A stretch of DNA of 64,000 nt from positions 1 through 64,000 of the forward strand of contig JAUSAX010000045.1 of the NCBI GenBank assembly GCA_030652315.1, given 5' to 3'. Origin of the DNA: Afipia sp. Its GTDB lineage: Bacteria > Pseudomonadota > Alphaproteobacteria > Rhizobiales > Xanthobacteraceae. A program made the translations under genes and the position numbers. Shown one piece after another: positions 1 through 8,214 of the stretch. The notes beneath the pieces are model-generated. The model did no database searches and had not been told where the DNA came from. It saw nothing but the letters and a program-made list of their open reading frames with translations. Position 1 is the first letter of the stretch, and each line of letters starts with the position of its first letter.

Positions 1-202
1 CACCAACATCCGCACCACCTCGAAGGACGAAGCGGTGCGCCTGACGCCGCCGATCCGCATGACGCTTGAAAAGGCGCTGGCCTATATCGAGGACGACGAA
101 CTGGTCGAAATCACGCCGAAGTCGATCCGCCTGCGCAAGCGGCATCTCGATGCCAACGAGCGCAAGCGCGCCGAAAAGAGCAAGGTCGCGCTGGTCGGGT
201 AA
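1..202 (+). CDS. typA: TypA/BipA ribosome-associated GTPase, C-terminal end (partial)
   Basis: This is the 3' end of a gene that starts before the window; 66 codons are visible before the TAA stop, read from base 2. The segment [15 protein letters not shown] followed by [18 protein letters not shown] and a basic SIRLRKRHL tail matches the C-terminal domain that distinguishes TypA/BipA from other translational GTPases. The protein binds the ribosome in place of EF-G and helps 50S assembly and stress or low-temperature growth (family knowledge). The GTPase domain is outside the window, so only identity and end point can be judged. Confidence 0.93.
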   Translation, partial: TNIRTTSKDEAVRLTPPIRMTLEKALAYIEDDELVEITPKSIRLRKRHLDANERKRAEKSKVALVG

Positions 203-235
203 ACACGAGCCGCCTTCCGTTTCGACTAATTAAAC

Positions 236-270
236 GACGTCATGGCCGGGCTTGTCCCGGCCATCCACGT
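236..270. repeat. Dispersed palindromic repeat, family A (copy 1)
   Basis: A GC-rich palindrome with the core ATGGCCGGGCTTGTCCCGG. It is inverted relative to the copy at 349-381, so the two could fold into one long hairpin between typA and the amine oxidase. Related copies occur at 8115-8147 and 29009-29036. Confidence 0.85.
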
Positions 271-348
271 TTTGGCGAACCCTCCGCCGGAAGAGGACGC
301 CCGTCTTGCACCTGGCATTGCCGTCTTATAGTTCGAGGTGAGGGAAAG

Positions 349-381
349 ACGTGGATGGCCGGGACAAGCCCGGCCATGACG
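349..381. repeat. Dispersed palindromic repeat, family A (copy 2, inverted)
   Basis: Near-exact reverse complement of the copy at 236-270, differing only at its last few bases. It contains an in-frame ATG that would extend the amine oxidase upstream; because that sequence is repeat DNA the extension is unlikely to be coding. Confidence 0.85.
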
Positions 382-404
382 ATCTTCCATTCGGATCAAT
401 TCCC

Positions 405-1655
405 ATGACCCTCCCCTCCGAAGTGGATGTCGCGATCATCGGCGCCGGCGCGGCCGGTCTTGCCGCCGCGCGCACGCTTGAAAACGCAAAGCTCTCCGTT
501 CTCATTCTCGAAGCGCGCGACCGCATCGGCGGACGCGGTCACACCCTCATCCTGCCCAATGACGTCGTGTTCGACGTCGGCTGTGAATGGCTGCATTCGG
601 CAGACCGGAATTCCTTCGTGCCGATTGCGCGCGATCTCGGGTTAGAGATCAACGACACCCGCCCGCGCTGGCGCGAGCAAAGCCTCAACATCGGTTTCCC
701 GCCGGAGCAGCGCGACGCGTTCCTGATCGCGATGGATGCGTTCGACACACGCGTTACGGAAGCCGCGGAGTTGCCGGACGACACGCCCGCACGGCGATGG
801 CTTGAGCCCGGCAACAGCTGGAATGCGGCGATCGAAACCATCAGCACCTACATCAACGGCGTCGAACTGGATCGTGTGTCGGCCTGGGACATGGACGCCT
901 ATGAAGACACCGGCGTGAACTGGCGCATGCGGCGCGGTTACGGCGCGTTGATCGCCGCCTATGGCGCGCCATGTCCGGTGGCGCTCAACACCAAGGTCAC
1001 GCTGATCGATCATTCCGGCGCACGCATCCGGATCGAGACCTCGCGCGGCACACTCACCGCGCGCCAGGTCATCGTCACCGCGCCGACCAACCTGATCGCC
1101 AACCAATCGATCCGTTTTCATCCCCCATTGCCGGACAAGGTCGCCGCCGCCGCCGGGTTGCCGCTCGGGCTCGCGGACAAGGTGATGCTGGCGCTGGACG
1201 AGCCGGAGTCGCTGCCGAGCGACGGGCATTTTTACGGCACGACCGATCGCATCGGCACCGGCAGCTATCACCTGCGCCCGATGGGCCAGCCGTGCATTGC
1301 GGGATTTTTCGGCGGCACCTTCGCGCGCGAACTTGAGGACGCCGGCGAAGGCGCGCTGGCGGCGCAGAGCATCGACGAACTGGTGGCGCTGCTCGGCTCG
1401 GATTATCGCAGGAAGCTCAAGCCCATCGGCGAATCGCGCTGGGCGCACGATCCGTTCGCGCTGGGATCGTATTCGCACGCGCTGCCCGGCCACGCCGATG
1501 ATCGCGAAATTCTTGCAGCACCGGTCAATGACCGGTTGTTCTTTGCCGGCGAGGCGACCTCGCCAAACTTTTTCTCGACCGCACATGGCGCACAGGAGAC
1601 GGGTGTGCGGGCGGCGGGGGAAGTGGTGGGCGGAGCGCTCCGTCAGTCGACGTGA
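405..1655 (+). CDS. FAD-dependent amine oxidase (flavin monoamine oxidase family)
   Basis: A 416-residue flavoprotein of the amine oxidase superfamily, which oxidises amines or related substrates using FAD. The N-terminus carries the dinucleotide-binding fold DVAIIGAGAAGLAAARTL (about residues 8-25) followed by the EARDRIGGR motif that contacts the FAD ribose. The C-terminal FAD segment LFFAGEATSPNFFSTAHG is also present. I chose the ATG at 405 because the in-frame ATG at 351 lies within a dispersed palindromic repeat and the conserved fold begins just after 405. There is no signal peptide, so it is probably cytosolic. It stands alone and its last 13 bases overlap the end of the convergent small gene. 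The substrate cannot be inferred. Confidence 0.88.
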   Translation: MTLPSEVDVAIIGAGAAGLAAARTLENAKLSVLILEARDRIGGRGHTLILPNDVVFDVGCEWLHSADRNSFVPIARDLGLEINDTRPRWREQSLNIGFPPEQRDAFLIAMDAFDTRVTEAAELPDDTPARRWLEPGNSWNAAIETISTYINGVELDRVSAWDMDAYEDTGVNWRMRRGYGALIAAYGAPCPVALNTKVTLIDHSGARIRIETSRGTLTARQVIVTAPTNLIANQSIRFHPPLPDKVAAAAGLPLGLADKVMLALDEPESLPSDGHFYGTTDRIGTGSYHLRPMGQPCIAGFFGGTFARELEDAGEGALAAQSIDELVALLGSDYRRKLKPIGESRWAHDPFALGSYSHALPGHADDREILAAPVNDRLFFAGEATSPNFFSTAHGAQETGVRAAGEVVGGALRQST

Positions 1656-1876
1656 AATGCTTCCTTTAGTATTTTTATTAGTTGCAGCCCGGACTCTCGG
1701 CTCAGTTGAAGAGTCTGACTTTTCTTTCCTGGAATTTCCCTTGAATCGCGACCGAAGCTATCGATCTGAACAAAACTTCGACCATCCTTTTCAAAGATCG
1801 CGTACTTGGCATCAATTGCGTCATGAACAGAGTTGCGCTCCATCTGACTCCGCTCAAATCTTCGAACTAGCGCCAT
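1643..1876 (-). CDS. Small conserved hypothetical protein (77 aa)
   Basis: A short hydrophilic protein without membrane segments or signal peptide. The ATG at 1876 is preceded by GGAGG with six bases of spacing, which decides the start over a TTG two codons upstream. The sequence has a regular pattern (VRRFERSQMERN, then YAIFEKDGRSFVQIDSFGRD, then KKSQTLQL) that I recall from a family of short rhizobial proteins of unknown function, sometimes mislabelled methionyl-tRNA formyltransferase; I cannot verify that here. It lies 28 bases after the alpha/beta hydrolase stop on the same strand and could be co-transcribed. The DNA looks more AT-rich than its neighbours, which suggests a different history. 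Confidence 0.68.
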   Translation of the reverse strand: MALVRRFERSQMERNSVHDAIDAKYAIFEKDGRSFVQIDSFGRDSREIPGKKSQTLQLSRESGLQLIKILKEAFHVD

Positions 1877-1904
1877 CCCCAACCTCCAATTATTGATCTA
1901 ACAA

Positions 1905-2828
1905 TCATTTTTTCTTAGCGACGCCCTGCGCGACCGGCGCCTGCACATTCAATCCCGACACATTGGCGATGATCGACTCGAACATCGTCGCCTCCCCCGC
2001 TTCCGCGAGCCAGTGCCCCTCGTTGCCGAACGCGGGCAGCACGCGGAAATCGACATTGTCGTCGCCGGCCTCAACGAATGCGTCGGCCATGCGCTTTGAG
2101 AACTCCGGCGGAAAATACGAATCGTTCTCCGCCACCAGCCACGTCACCGGCACGCGCGCGTCCTCGCCGAATTCGGTCGCCGCTGCGATGAGCTTGTCCG
2201 GCGCGCAGATGTTGCCGGCGCGATCGTCGGCGCGGCCGCCGCGACCGGGCGCAAAGACCACGACCGCAGAAATATCTTTCGGGCTGCGATCGGTGAGCGC
2301 CAGCGCACCCCATCCGCCCGCCGAGTGTCCGACGATGACCGATGCATCCTTGCGCACGAACGGCTGCGTGCGCAGGAACGTCAGCGCCGTGGTGATCGCC
2401 TCTGCCGTGCTTCGCGCCGACATCGCATATTCAGCGGCCTCACAGCCTTCCTGATCTTCAAGGTAAGGCCCGCCCGTTTTGCCGTGACCGAGCCGTTGCG
2501 GCACCAGCACCACGAAACCGCGCGACACCAGCACGGAGGCCAAAGCAGCGTATTCCGGCTGCGGCATCTGCGCCCGCGCCAAGCGGTTCTGCGTCGAGGC
2601 ATGCGCAATCACGGCGAGGCGGAACGGGCCCTTGCCCGGCGGGCGAAACAGAACCGCTCGCGAAGGCGTGATCTGGTCCTGCGTCGGCACCAGCCAGTCC
2701 TGCCGCCGATTCGGCGATCCCTCATGGCCCTGCGGGCCGAACCGATTCTCGCCCCAAACGGGTGTCTGCGACCAAAGACCAACCGCAAGAAGCAGCGCGG
2801 CCACCTTGAACAATGCGTTTTTTGTCAT
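1905..2828 (-). CDS. Secreted alpha/beta hydrolase (dienelactone hydrolase / prolyl oligopeptidase-like)
   Basis: A 307-residue hydrolase with a clear Sec signal peptide (about residues 1-26, hydrophobic AALLLAVGLW, cleavage after VWG). The nucleophile elbow VIVGHSAGGWGAL places the catalytic serine at residue 169. The likely acid is Asp236 in VAENDSYFPP and the likely histidine is His272 in NEGHWLAE, so the triad looks complete. The fold resembles dienelactone hydrolase or peptidase S9-type hydrolases exported to the periplasm. Substrate unknown; an ester or small amide is typical for the superfamily. The start ATG at 2828 is the only one that keeps the signal peptide intact. Confidence 0.85.
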   Translation of the reverse strand: MTKNALFKVAALLLAVGLWSQTPVWGENRFGPQGHEGSPNRRQDWLVPTQDQITPSRAVLFRPPGKGPFRLAVIAHASTQNRLARAQMPQPEYAALASVLVSRGFVVLVPQRLGHGKTGGPYLEDQEGCEAAEYAMSARSTAEAITTALTFLRTQPFVRKDASVIVGHSAGGWGALALTDRSPKDISAVVVFAPGRGGRADDRAGNICAPDKLIAAATEFGEDARVPVTWLVAENDSYFPPEFSKRMADAFVEAGDDNVDFRVLPAFGNEGHWLAEAGEATMFESIIANVSGLNVQAPVAQGVAKKK

Positions 2829-2995
2829 CTGCGGCGATCATTGCCTGCCGCTCGCGGCCAAGCCAAGCACTATACCGCTCGCCCCTGTCCTCTTTCGGCA
2901 CAGGCCGCCCTTCACGTGATGCAAAAAGCCCACATATTAACCGATAATTAACGATGGACCTTGAAGGCGGGGCTGCGAGTTGCTTTGATTGCACC

Positions 2996-3505
2996 ATGAG
3001 CACGATCCTTATCGAAGTCCGGCCAGCCAAGGCCTCCGATGCGTCAGCAGTTGCTGCAACGCATGACGAAGCTTGGCGCGCGGCCTACCAGGGAATCATC
3101 CCGGGCGCCGAACTCGAAAAGCTGATCAACCGCCGCGGCCCGCAGTGGTGGGATTCCGCGATCCGAAAAGGCAGCCGCGTCAGCGTCTTGTGCTTCGGCG
3201 ACAAGGTCGCCGGCTATGCCAATTACGGCCGTAACCGCGCCCGCAGCCTGCATTTCGAAGGCGAGATCTACGAGCTTTACCTGCGTCCGGAGTTTCAGGG
3301 CCTCGGCTTCGGCCGCCGCCTGTTCACCGCCGCCAAGCGCGACCTGATCCAGAGCGGGCTGAAGAGCATGGTGATCTGGGCGCTTTCGGACAACGAGCCT
3401 GCGGTCGAATTCTACCGCACCCTCGGCGGCCGGATGGTCGCGCGTTCCTCGGAGCGATTTGGCGGCAAGTCGCTCGACAAGGTCGCCTTCGCCTGGACGG
3501 CCTGA
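2996..3505 (+). CDS. GNAT family N-acetyltransferase
   Basis: A 169-residue acetyl-CoA-dependent acyltransferase. The acetyl-CoA pyrophosphate-binding motif is visible as LRPEFQGLGFGRRLFTAAKR (Q-x-x-G-x-G pattern), preceded by the beta strand IYELYL and followed by VIWALSDNEPAVEFYRTLGG, the typical last helix and strand of the GNAT fold. An in-frame ATG at 2954 would add 14 residues with no homologous look; the ATG at 2996 directly precedes the first strand. The N-terminal DASAVAATHDEAWRAAYQGI is common in GNATs near small-molecule or protein targets, but the acceptor cannot be inferred. Confidence 0.85.
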   Translation: MSTILIEVRPAKASDASAVAATHDEAWRAAYQGIIPGAELEKLINRRGPQWWDSAIRKGSRVSVLCFGDKVAGYANYGRNRARSLHFEGEIYELYLRPEFQGLGFGRRLFTAAKRDLIQSGLKSMVIWALSDNEPAVEFYRTLGGRMVARSSERFGGKSLDKVAFAWTA

Positions 3506-3580
3506 TACTGACATCCTTCGCGACTTCCAAACTCCAGCCGCGGCCCCGATCGGCCGTGTGCACAGACCCAAGGCCCTGTC

Positions 3581-4111
3581 ATGCGTATCGACGCTATCTC
3601 GCTCGGAAAAAATCCGCCCCATGAAGTGAACGTCATCATCGAAGTGCCGGTCGGCGGCGAGCCGATCAAGTACGAGATGGACAAGGAGGCCGGCACGCTG
3701 GTGGTCGACCGCTTCCTCTACACGGCGATGCGCTATCCGGGGAATTACGGCTTCATTCCGCACACGCTCTCCGACGACGGCGATCCGTGCGACGTGCTGG
3801 TCGCCAACACCCGCGCCATCGTGCCCGGTGCCGTGATCGCCGTGCGTCCGGTCGGCGTGCTGCTCATGGAAGACGAAGCCGGCGGCGACGAGAAGATCAT
3901 CGCGGTGCCGACGTCGAAGCTGACGCAGCGCTACGACAAGGTGCACAACTACAGCGATCTGCCCGAGATCACGCTGCAGCAGATCCAGCACTTCTTCGAG
4001 CATTACAAGGATCTCGAACCCAACAAATGGGTGAAGGTGCTGCGCTGGGGCAATGCGGAGGATGCGCGCAAGCTGATCCTCGAAGGCATCGAGCGCGCCA
4101 AGAAAAAATAG
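3581..4111 (+). CDS. ppa: Inorganic pyrophosphatase (family I)
   Basis: A 176-residue soluble family I pyrophosphatase, which hydrolyses diphosphate to two phosphates and so drives nucleotide and polymer synthesis. The signature [10 protein letters not shown] supplies the metal-binding aspartates. The substrate loop ([16 protein letters not shown]), YPGNYGFIP and the C-terminal [17 protein letters not shown] segment are all canonical, and length is normal for bacterial hexameric enzymes. It stands alone behind the acetyltransferase with a 75-base gap. A dispersed repeat follows the stop. Confidence 0.97.
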   Translation: MRIDAISLGKNPPHEVNVIIEVPVGGEPIKYEMDKEAGTLVVDRFLYTAMRYPGNYGFIPHTLSDDGDPCDVLVANTRAIVPGAVIAVRPVGVLLMEDEAGGDEKIIAVPTSKLTQRYDKVHNYSDLPEITLQQIQHFFEHYKDLEPNKWVKVLRWGNAEDARKLILEGIERAKKK

Positions 4112-4135
4112 GTATCGGCCGGGAGAATGTTAGCT

Positions 4136-4219
4136 CGTCATTGCGAGCGAAGCGAAGCAATCCAGAAGCTTGAAAACGAAGGCTGGATTGCTTCGTCGCA
4201 AGGGCTCCTCGCAATGACG
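4136..4219. repeat. Dispersed palindromic repeat, family B (copy 1)
   Basis: An imperfect inverted repeat beginning CGTCATTGCGAGCGAAGCG and ending with its complement CGCAATGACG. The arms CAATCCAG and CTGGATTGCTTCG pair in the middle. Two more copies lie at 54008-54096 and 56391-56473, all in intergenic DNA after stop codons. Confidence 0.88.
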
Positions 4220-4269
4220 ATGGCCAACGACAGGAGCAAGGCTTCAGCTACGTCATAGCAGGACACGCG

Positions 4270-5754
4270 ATGCGCCGCGCAATCAGAATTCTCCGCAACC
4301 TCGTCCTGCTCCTGATCGCGGCGATCGTCATTCTCGCCGGTGTGCTCGGCGTCAATGCGCTGATGCGCACATCCCGCCAGATCGACGTCGCGGCCGCGCC
4401 GCGCGTCGGCGTCGATACCGACGCGGCATCGAAGCGGCTCGCGGAAGCCATCCGTTTTCGGACGATTTCCAATTTTCTCGATCCCGAACAGAACGCCGAT
4501 GCCTTCCGCGGCATGCAGGCCTTCATGCAGGCAAGCTATCCGGCTTTCCATGCCGCGACCAAACGCGAGGTCGTCGGCAACCTCGGCCTGCTCTATGCGT
4601 GGGAAGGCTCCGATCCGACGGCCGCGCCGATTGCGCTGCTGGCGCATCAGGACGTGGTGCCGATCGCGCCCGGGACGGAAGGCAACTGGCAGGTGCCGCC
4701 GTTCGATGGCGTGGTCCGCGGCGGCTTCATCTGGGGTCGCGGCTCGTGGGACGACAAGGGCAACCTGTTCGCGATTCTCGAGGCCGCCGAGCAGCTCATC
4801 AAGGAAGGGTTCCGGCCGAAGCGCACGATCTATTTTGCGTTCGGACAGGACGAGGAGGTTTCGGGCCAGCGCGGCGCGAAACAGATCGCGGCGCTGTTTT
4901 CGTCGCGCGGCATCAAGCTCGATTTCGTGCTCGACGAAGGACTGCTGATCACCGACGGCATCATGAAAGGCATCGACAAGCCGATCGCGCTGATCGGCGT
5001 CGCCGAAAAGGGCTATGTCACGCTGACGCTGAATCTGGCGGCGACGCCAGGCCATTCGTCGATGCCGCCGCGCCAGTCCGCCATTGGGATGATGAGCGCG
5101 GCGCTGGCGCGTCTCGAGGATCAGCGGTTTCCGGCGGAAATCCGCGGCACCGTGCGCGAGATGTTCGACACGCTCGCGCCCGAGATGAACCTGCCCAACC
5201 GCCTCGTGCTGTCGAACCTGTGGTTGCTCAAGCCGGTGCTGCAGCGTGAGCTCGAAAAGGGCGCGACCACCGACGCCATGATCCGCACCACCACGGCGCT
5301 GACGATCTTCAATGCCGGCAATCAGGACAACGTGCTGCCGGGCAAGGTCGACGCCACGGTGAATTTCCGGCTGCTGCCCGGCGAGACCGAAACCAGCATC
5401 ATCGATCACGTCAAGCGCGCCGCCGCCAACGACAGGATCGCGGTCGCGCCGCGCACCGGCAACACCGCGCCGCCGCCCGTCACCTCGACGGCGAGCCCGT
5501 CCTATCTCGCGCTGAACCGCACCATTCGCGAGATTTTTCCGGACGTCGTCGTGGCGCCCGGCCTGATGGTCGCCGCCACCGATTCGCGGCACTTCGCCGG
5601 CGTCACCGACAACATCTTCCGCTTCTCGCCGGTGCGCGCCAATGCCGAAGATCTCACGCGCTTTCACGGCACCAACGAGCGCCTCGGCGTGGAGAACTAC
5701 GCCGACATGATCCGGTTCTATCGGCGGCTGGTTCAGAACACCGCGAGCCCATAA
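4270..5754 (+). CDS. Membrane-anchored M20 family metallopeptidase (PM20D1 / carboxypeptidase S-like)
   Basis: A 494-residue zinc-dependent peptidase or amidase of the M20 family. An N-terminal hydrophobic helix (about residues 9-30, LVLLLIAAIVILAGVLGV) anchors it, leaving the catalytic domain in the periplasm. Metal ligands and catalytic residues are visible in order: LLAHQDVVP, GRGSWDDKGN, GQDEEVSGQRG (the Glu-Glu pair) and DSRHFAGV near the C-terminus. The dimerisation lid runs between the second and last ligand. Length and the N-terminal anchor match the PM20D1/carboxypeptidase S group, which hydrolyses or condenses N-acyl amino acids or dipeptides. It is monocistronic. Confidence 0.88.
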   Translation: MRRAIRILRNLVLLLIAAIVILAGVLGVNALMRTSRQIDVAAAPRVGVDTDAASKRLAEAIRFRTISNFLDPEQNADAFRGMQAFMQASYPAFHAATKREVVGNLGLLYAWEGSDPTAAPIALLAHQDVVPIAPGTEGNWQVPPFDGVVRGGFIWGRGSWDDKGNLFAILEAAEQLIKEGFRPKRTIYFAFGQDEEVSGQRGAKQIAALFSSRGIKLDFVLDEGLLITDGIMKGIDKPIALIGVAEKGYVTLTLNLAATPGHSSMPPRQSAIGMMSAALARLEDQRFPAEIRGTVREMFDTLAPEMNLPNRLVLSNLWLLKPVLQRELEKGATTDAMIRTTTALTIFNAGNQDNVLPGKVDATVNFRLLPGETETSIIDHVKRAAANDRIAVAPRTGNTAPPPVTSTASPSYLALNRTIREIFPDVVVAPGLMVAATDSRHFAGVTDNIFRFSPVRANAEDLTRFHGTNERLGVENYADMIRFYRRLVQNTASP

Positions 5755-5916
5755 TCTCTGCGTCGTCCCGGCGACATTGATGAACAAACACCGCGGTGAC
5801 ATTTTCGTGAATGAACGGCATCGCGTTGACGCCCTAGGAAACGCGGGTAAGCTCACCCGGATACCGCATAGAGTTGCTTCGCATTATTGGTTTCCCAATC
5901 GGCCGGGGAGATTGCC

Positions 5917-6129
5917 GTGAAGAATAGCCTGCGAGCGATTGTAGCTGCCGCCGTCATTACCGGTCTGGGTGCTGCGCCGGTTTTTGCGCTCAACGCGCAA
6001 AGCGGAATGCCGCGTGAGCCCGTATCGAAAGCCGGCAAATGCGCCAAGGCGAACCATGGCGTCCATATCCCATATCGTGGCTGGCGCACCAAGGATCGCC
6101 TCGGGTGGCGCATCTGCATGTGGTCGTGA
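5917..6129 (+). CDS. Small secreted protein (70 aa), function unknown
   Basis: The GTG at 5917 is preceded by GGGGAG six bases upstream and begins directly with a signal peptide (KNSLRAIVAAAVITGLGAAPVFA), so I prefer it to an ATG thirty bases upstream. The mature part is about 46 residues, basic, with two cysteines and a C-terminal aromatic-rich stretch GWRTKDRLGWRICMW. No known domain is recognisable. Export to the periplasm is the only supported inference. It is convergent with folD. Confidence 0.65.
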   Translation: MKNSLRAIVAAAVITGLGAAPVFALNAQSGMPREPVSKAGKCAKANHGVHIPYRGWRTKDRLGWRICMWS

Positions 6130-6162
6130 TCGCTCCCGGCACGCCGAACTGAAGGCAGCCCG

Positions 6163-7047
6163 TTATACGCCGGGCGCTGCAATTCCCCTGATCGCGCAGG
6201 CTGCGCGTAGCGTGTTGACCAGCAGGCACGCCACCGTCATCTGACCGACACCGCCGGGCACCGGCGTGATCGCACCGGCCACACTGAGCGCTTCCTGATA
6301 AGCGACGTCGCCGACCAGTTTGTTTTTGCCGTCCGCCCCCGGAATACGATTGATGCCGACATCGATCACGGTCGCGCCCGGCTTGATCCAGCTGGCCTTG
6401 ACCATTTCAGGCTTGCCGACAGCGGCGAGCAGCAGATCGGCTTTCTTGCAGATGTCCGCGAGATCACGCGTGCGCGAATGCGCGATGGTCACCGTGGCAT
6501 TTTCATTGAGCAGCAATTGCACCAGCGGGCGGCCGACCAGATTCGAGCGTCCGATGATGACCGCGTTCATGCCTTCCAGCGACGTGTGAACCGTCTTGGC
6601 GAGAATGATGCAGCCGAGCGGCGTGCACGGCGTCAGCGCGGGCAAACCGTTGGCGAGCCGGCCGGCATTGATCGGGTGCAGGCCATCGACATCCTTCGCC
6701 GGATCAATCGCATTGATGACGGTCTGCGTGTCGAGGCCCTTGGGCAACGGAAGCTGCACCAGAATGCCGTGCACGCTGGCATCGGCATTGAGCTTGCCTA
6801 TCAGCGCCAACAGGTCGGCCTGCGGTGTATCCGCAGCGAGCTTGTGCTCGAACGACGCCATGCCGGCGGCATCGGTCTGCTTCGCTTTATTGCGGACGTA
6901 GACTTCTGAGGCGGGATCGTTGCCGACCAGAACCACGGCGAGGCCCGGGGTGAGGCCGTGATCGCGCTTCACGCGCGCCACTTCATCCGCGACACGCGCG
7001 CGCAGATCGGCGGCAATGATTTTTCCATCGATGATCTTGGCAGGCAT
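6163..7047 (-). CDS. folD: Bifunctional methylenetetrahydrofolate dehydrogenase / methenyltetrahydrofolate cyclohydrolase
   Basis: A 294-residue cytosolic enzyme that interconverts 5,10-methylene-THF, 5,10-methenyl-THF and 10-formyl-THF using NADP. The folate-site segment [14 protein letters not shown] contains the catalytic Tyr and Lys. [10 protein letters not shown], the NADP fold [17 protein letters not shown] and [16 protein letters not shown] are all present, so the enzyme looks complete. The ATG at 7047 overlaps the stop of the upstream DUF167 gene in a TGATG arrangement, which suggests translational coupling. The last gene of a yggT-DUF167-folD operon. Confidence 0.97.
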   Translation of the reverse strand: MPAKIIDGKIIAADLRARVADEVARVKRDHGLTPGLAVVLVGNDPASEVYVRNKAKQTDAAGMASFEHKLAADTPQADLLALIGKLNADASVHGILVQLPLPKGLDTQTVINAIDPAKDVDGLHPINAGRLANGLPALTPCTPLGCIILAKTVHTSLEGMNAVIIGRSNLVGRPLVQLLLNENATVTIAHSRTRDLADICKKADLLLAAVGKPEMVKASWIKPGATVIDVGINRIPGADGKNKLVGDVAYQEALSVAGAITPVPGGVGQMTVACLLVNTLRAACAIRGIAAPGV

Positions 7048-7370
7048 CAAGTATCTTTCGTCTTGGTCAGGGCTTGCAGGGCGTCGCCCAGTTTTTTCGG
7101 ATCGCCGTCCACGGCCACCTGCTTGAGCCGCGAGGTGACGCCGGACAGAACCCGCACATGACTTTTCGGCACATGAAGCGCCTTGGCGAGCAGTTCGGTC
7201 ACCGCGCGATTGGCTTCGCCGCCCTCGGCGATGGCGCGGACCCGGACTTTCACGACGCTGCGGCCGTTGGCCAGGGTTTCGATGCCGTCGATCGCGTCAA
7301 GTCCGCCGCGCGGGGTGACGCGCAATGCAACGCTGATGCCTTGAACGGAAAAGCGCCAAGGAAGACTCAA
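7047..7370 (-). CDS. DUF167 (YggU) family protein
   Basis: A 107-residue small alpha/beta protein. The family pattern is visible as [15 protein letters not shown], a central [18 protein letters not shown] and the following [18 protein letters not shown]. Function is unknown. The best start is the TTG at 7370, since no ATG or GTG lies between it and the conserved first strand, and the spacing to the upstream yggT stop is 40 bases. The yggT-yggU pairing is common in proteobacteria. The stop codon overlaps the folD start. Confidence 0.9.
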   Translation of the reverse strand: MSLPWRFSVQGISVALRVTPRGGLDAIDGIETLANGRSVVKVRVRAIAEGGEANRAVTELLAKALHVPKSHVRVLSGVTSRLKQVAVDGDPKKLGDALQALTKTKDT

Positions 7371-7410
7371 GGACAGCTCATGCGAGTCAAGGAACGGGGC
7401 GGCCTCGCGG

Positions 7411-7701
7411 TCAGATCACGTTCGGATAGATGTAGTAGGCAATCACGCGCTGGATGAACATGATGACGAGGATGACGATGATCGGCGAAATATCGAGGCC
7501 GCCGAAATTCGGCATGATGTTCCGGATCGGCCGCAGCACCGGCTCGGTGATCTTGTAGAGGAACTCGGCCACCGACGCGACGAACCCGTTGCGGGTGTTC
7601 ACCACGTTGAAGGCGATCAGCCAGGACAGGATCGCCGAGGCGATCAGCAGCCAGACGTACAGATCCAGGACGATGTTGATGATGTCGAGAATGGCGCGCA
7701 T
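7411..7701 (-). CDS. YggT family integral membrane protein
   Basis: A 96-residue inner-membrane protein with two long hydrophobic segments, about residues 13-31 (LYVWLLIASAILSWLIAF) and 72-90 (SPIIVILVIMFIQRVIAYY). The intervening hydrophilic loop contains ITEPVLRPIRNIMP, the characteristic YggT motif with conserved Pro and Arg residues. YggT proteins have been linked to osmotic tolerance and to division or turgor-related processes, but the biochemical role is unclear. The ATG at 7701 opens directly onto the first helix; longer in-frame extensions run into the tRNA-Ala region. The first gene of the operon ending in folD. Confidence 0.93.
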   Translation of the reverse strand: MRAILDIINIVLDLYVWLLIASAILSWLIAFNVVNTRNGFVASVAEFLYKITEPVLRPIRNIMPNFGGLDISPIIVILVIMFIQRVIAYYIYPNVI

Positions 7702-7880
7702 AGGGTGCTGGCTCGCTTCCGTGGACTGCCGCCTCAATACCGGTTCGCGGCGGCGCAAACAAGGGAGGTTCCGGGTCCAAAAGCGCCGAAAACATTGATT
7801 TTTGGCGTTCTTGACTTGGCCATGATCGGGATTGTAAATGGCCGCTCTTGTCCGCCGTCGCCGTTTGGCCGGCCGATCAA

Positions 7881-7956
<76 letters not shown>

Positions 7957-7991
7957 ATACTTCCCTTCACAACACCGGCATCCACCCCGCA

Positions 7992-8096
7992 TGTCATTCC
8001 GGACAGACCGCGAAGCGGGATGATCCGGAATCCCGCAGAGTTCAGAGAACCAATCGCGAGATTCCGGGTTCGCGCTTCGCGCGCCCCGGAATGACG
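7992..8096. repeat. Dispersed palindromic repeat, family C (copy 1)
   Basis: An imperfect inverted repeat opening with GTCATTCCGGACAG and closing with GCGCCCCGGAATGACG. The central arms ATCCGGAATC and GATTCCGGGTT also pair. Related copies occur at 35623-35737 and 41980-42082, the first of these in the opposite orientation. Confidence 0.85.
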
Positions 8097-8114
8097 ATCG
8101 AAAACGCCCCGGCA

Positions 8115-8147
8115 TGGATGGCCGGGACGACGCCCGGCCATGACGAT
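8115..8147. repeat. Dispersed palindromic repeat, family A (copy 3, variant)
   Basis: TGGATGGCCGGGACGACGCC continuing into CGGCCATGACGAT. It matches the family A core with GACGAC in place of GACAAG in the loop, and sits directly after a family C repeat upstream of the hydrolase-OsmC gene. Confidence 0.82.
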
Positions 8148-8214
8148 GCTACTATCGGGACCAGAAAGCCGCACACATCCGAGCGCGCACTGCAGTCGCG
8201 GCGAGGGGCCGACC

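Noticed and set aside
4138-5856. A 572-codon open frame on the minus strand opposite the M20 peptidase
   Set aside because: Same antisense effect; it also runs through a dispersed repeat at one end.
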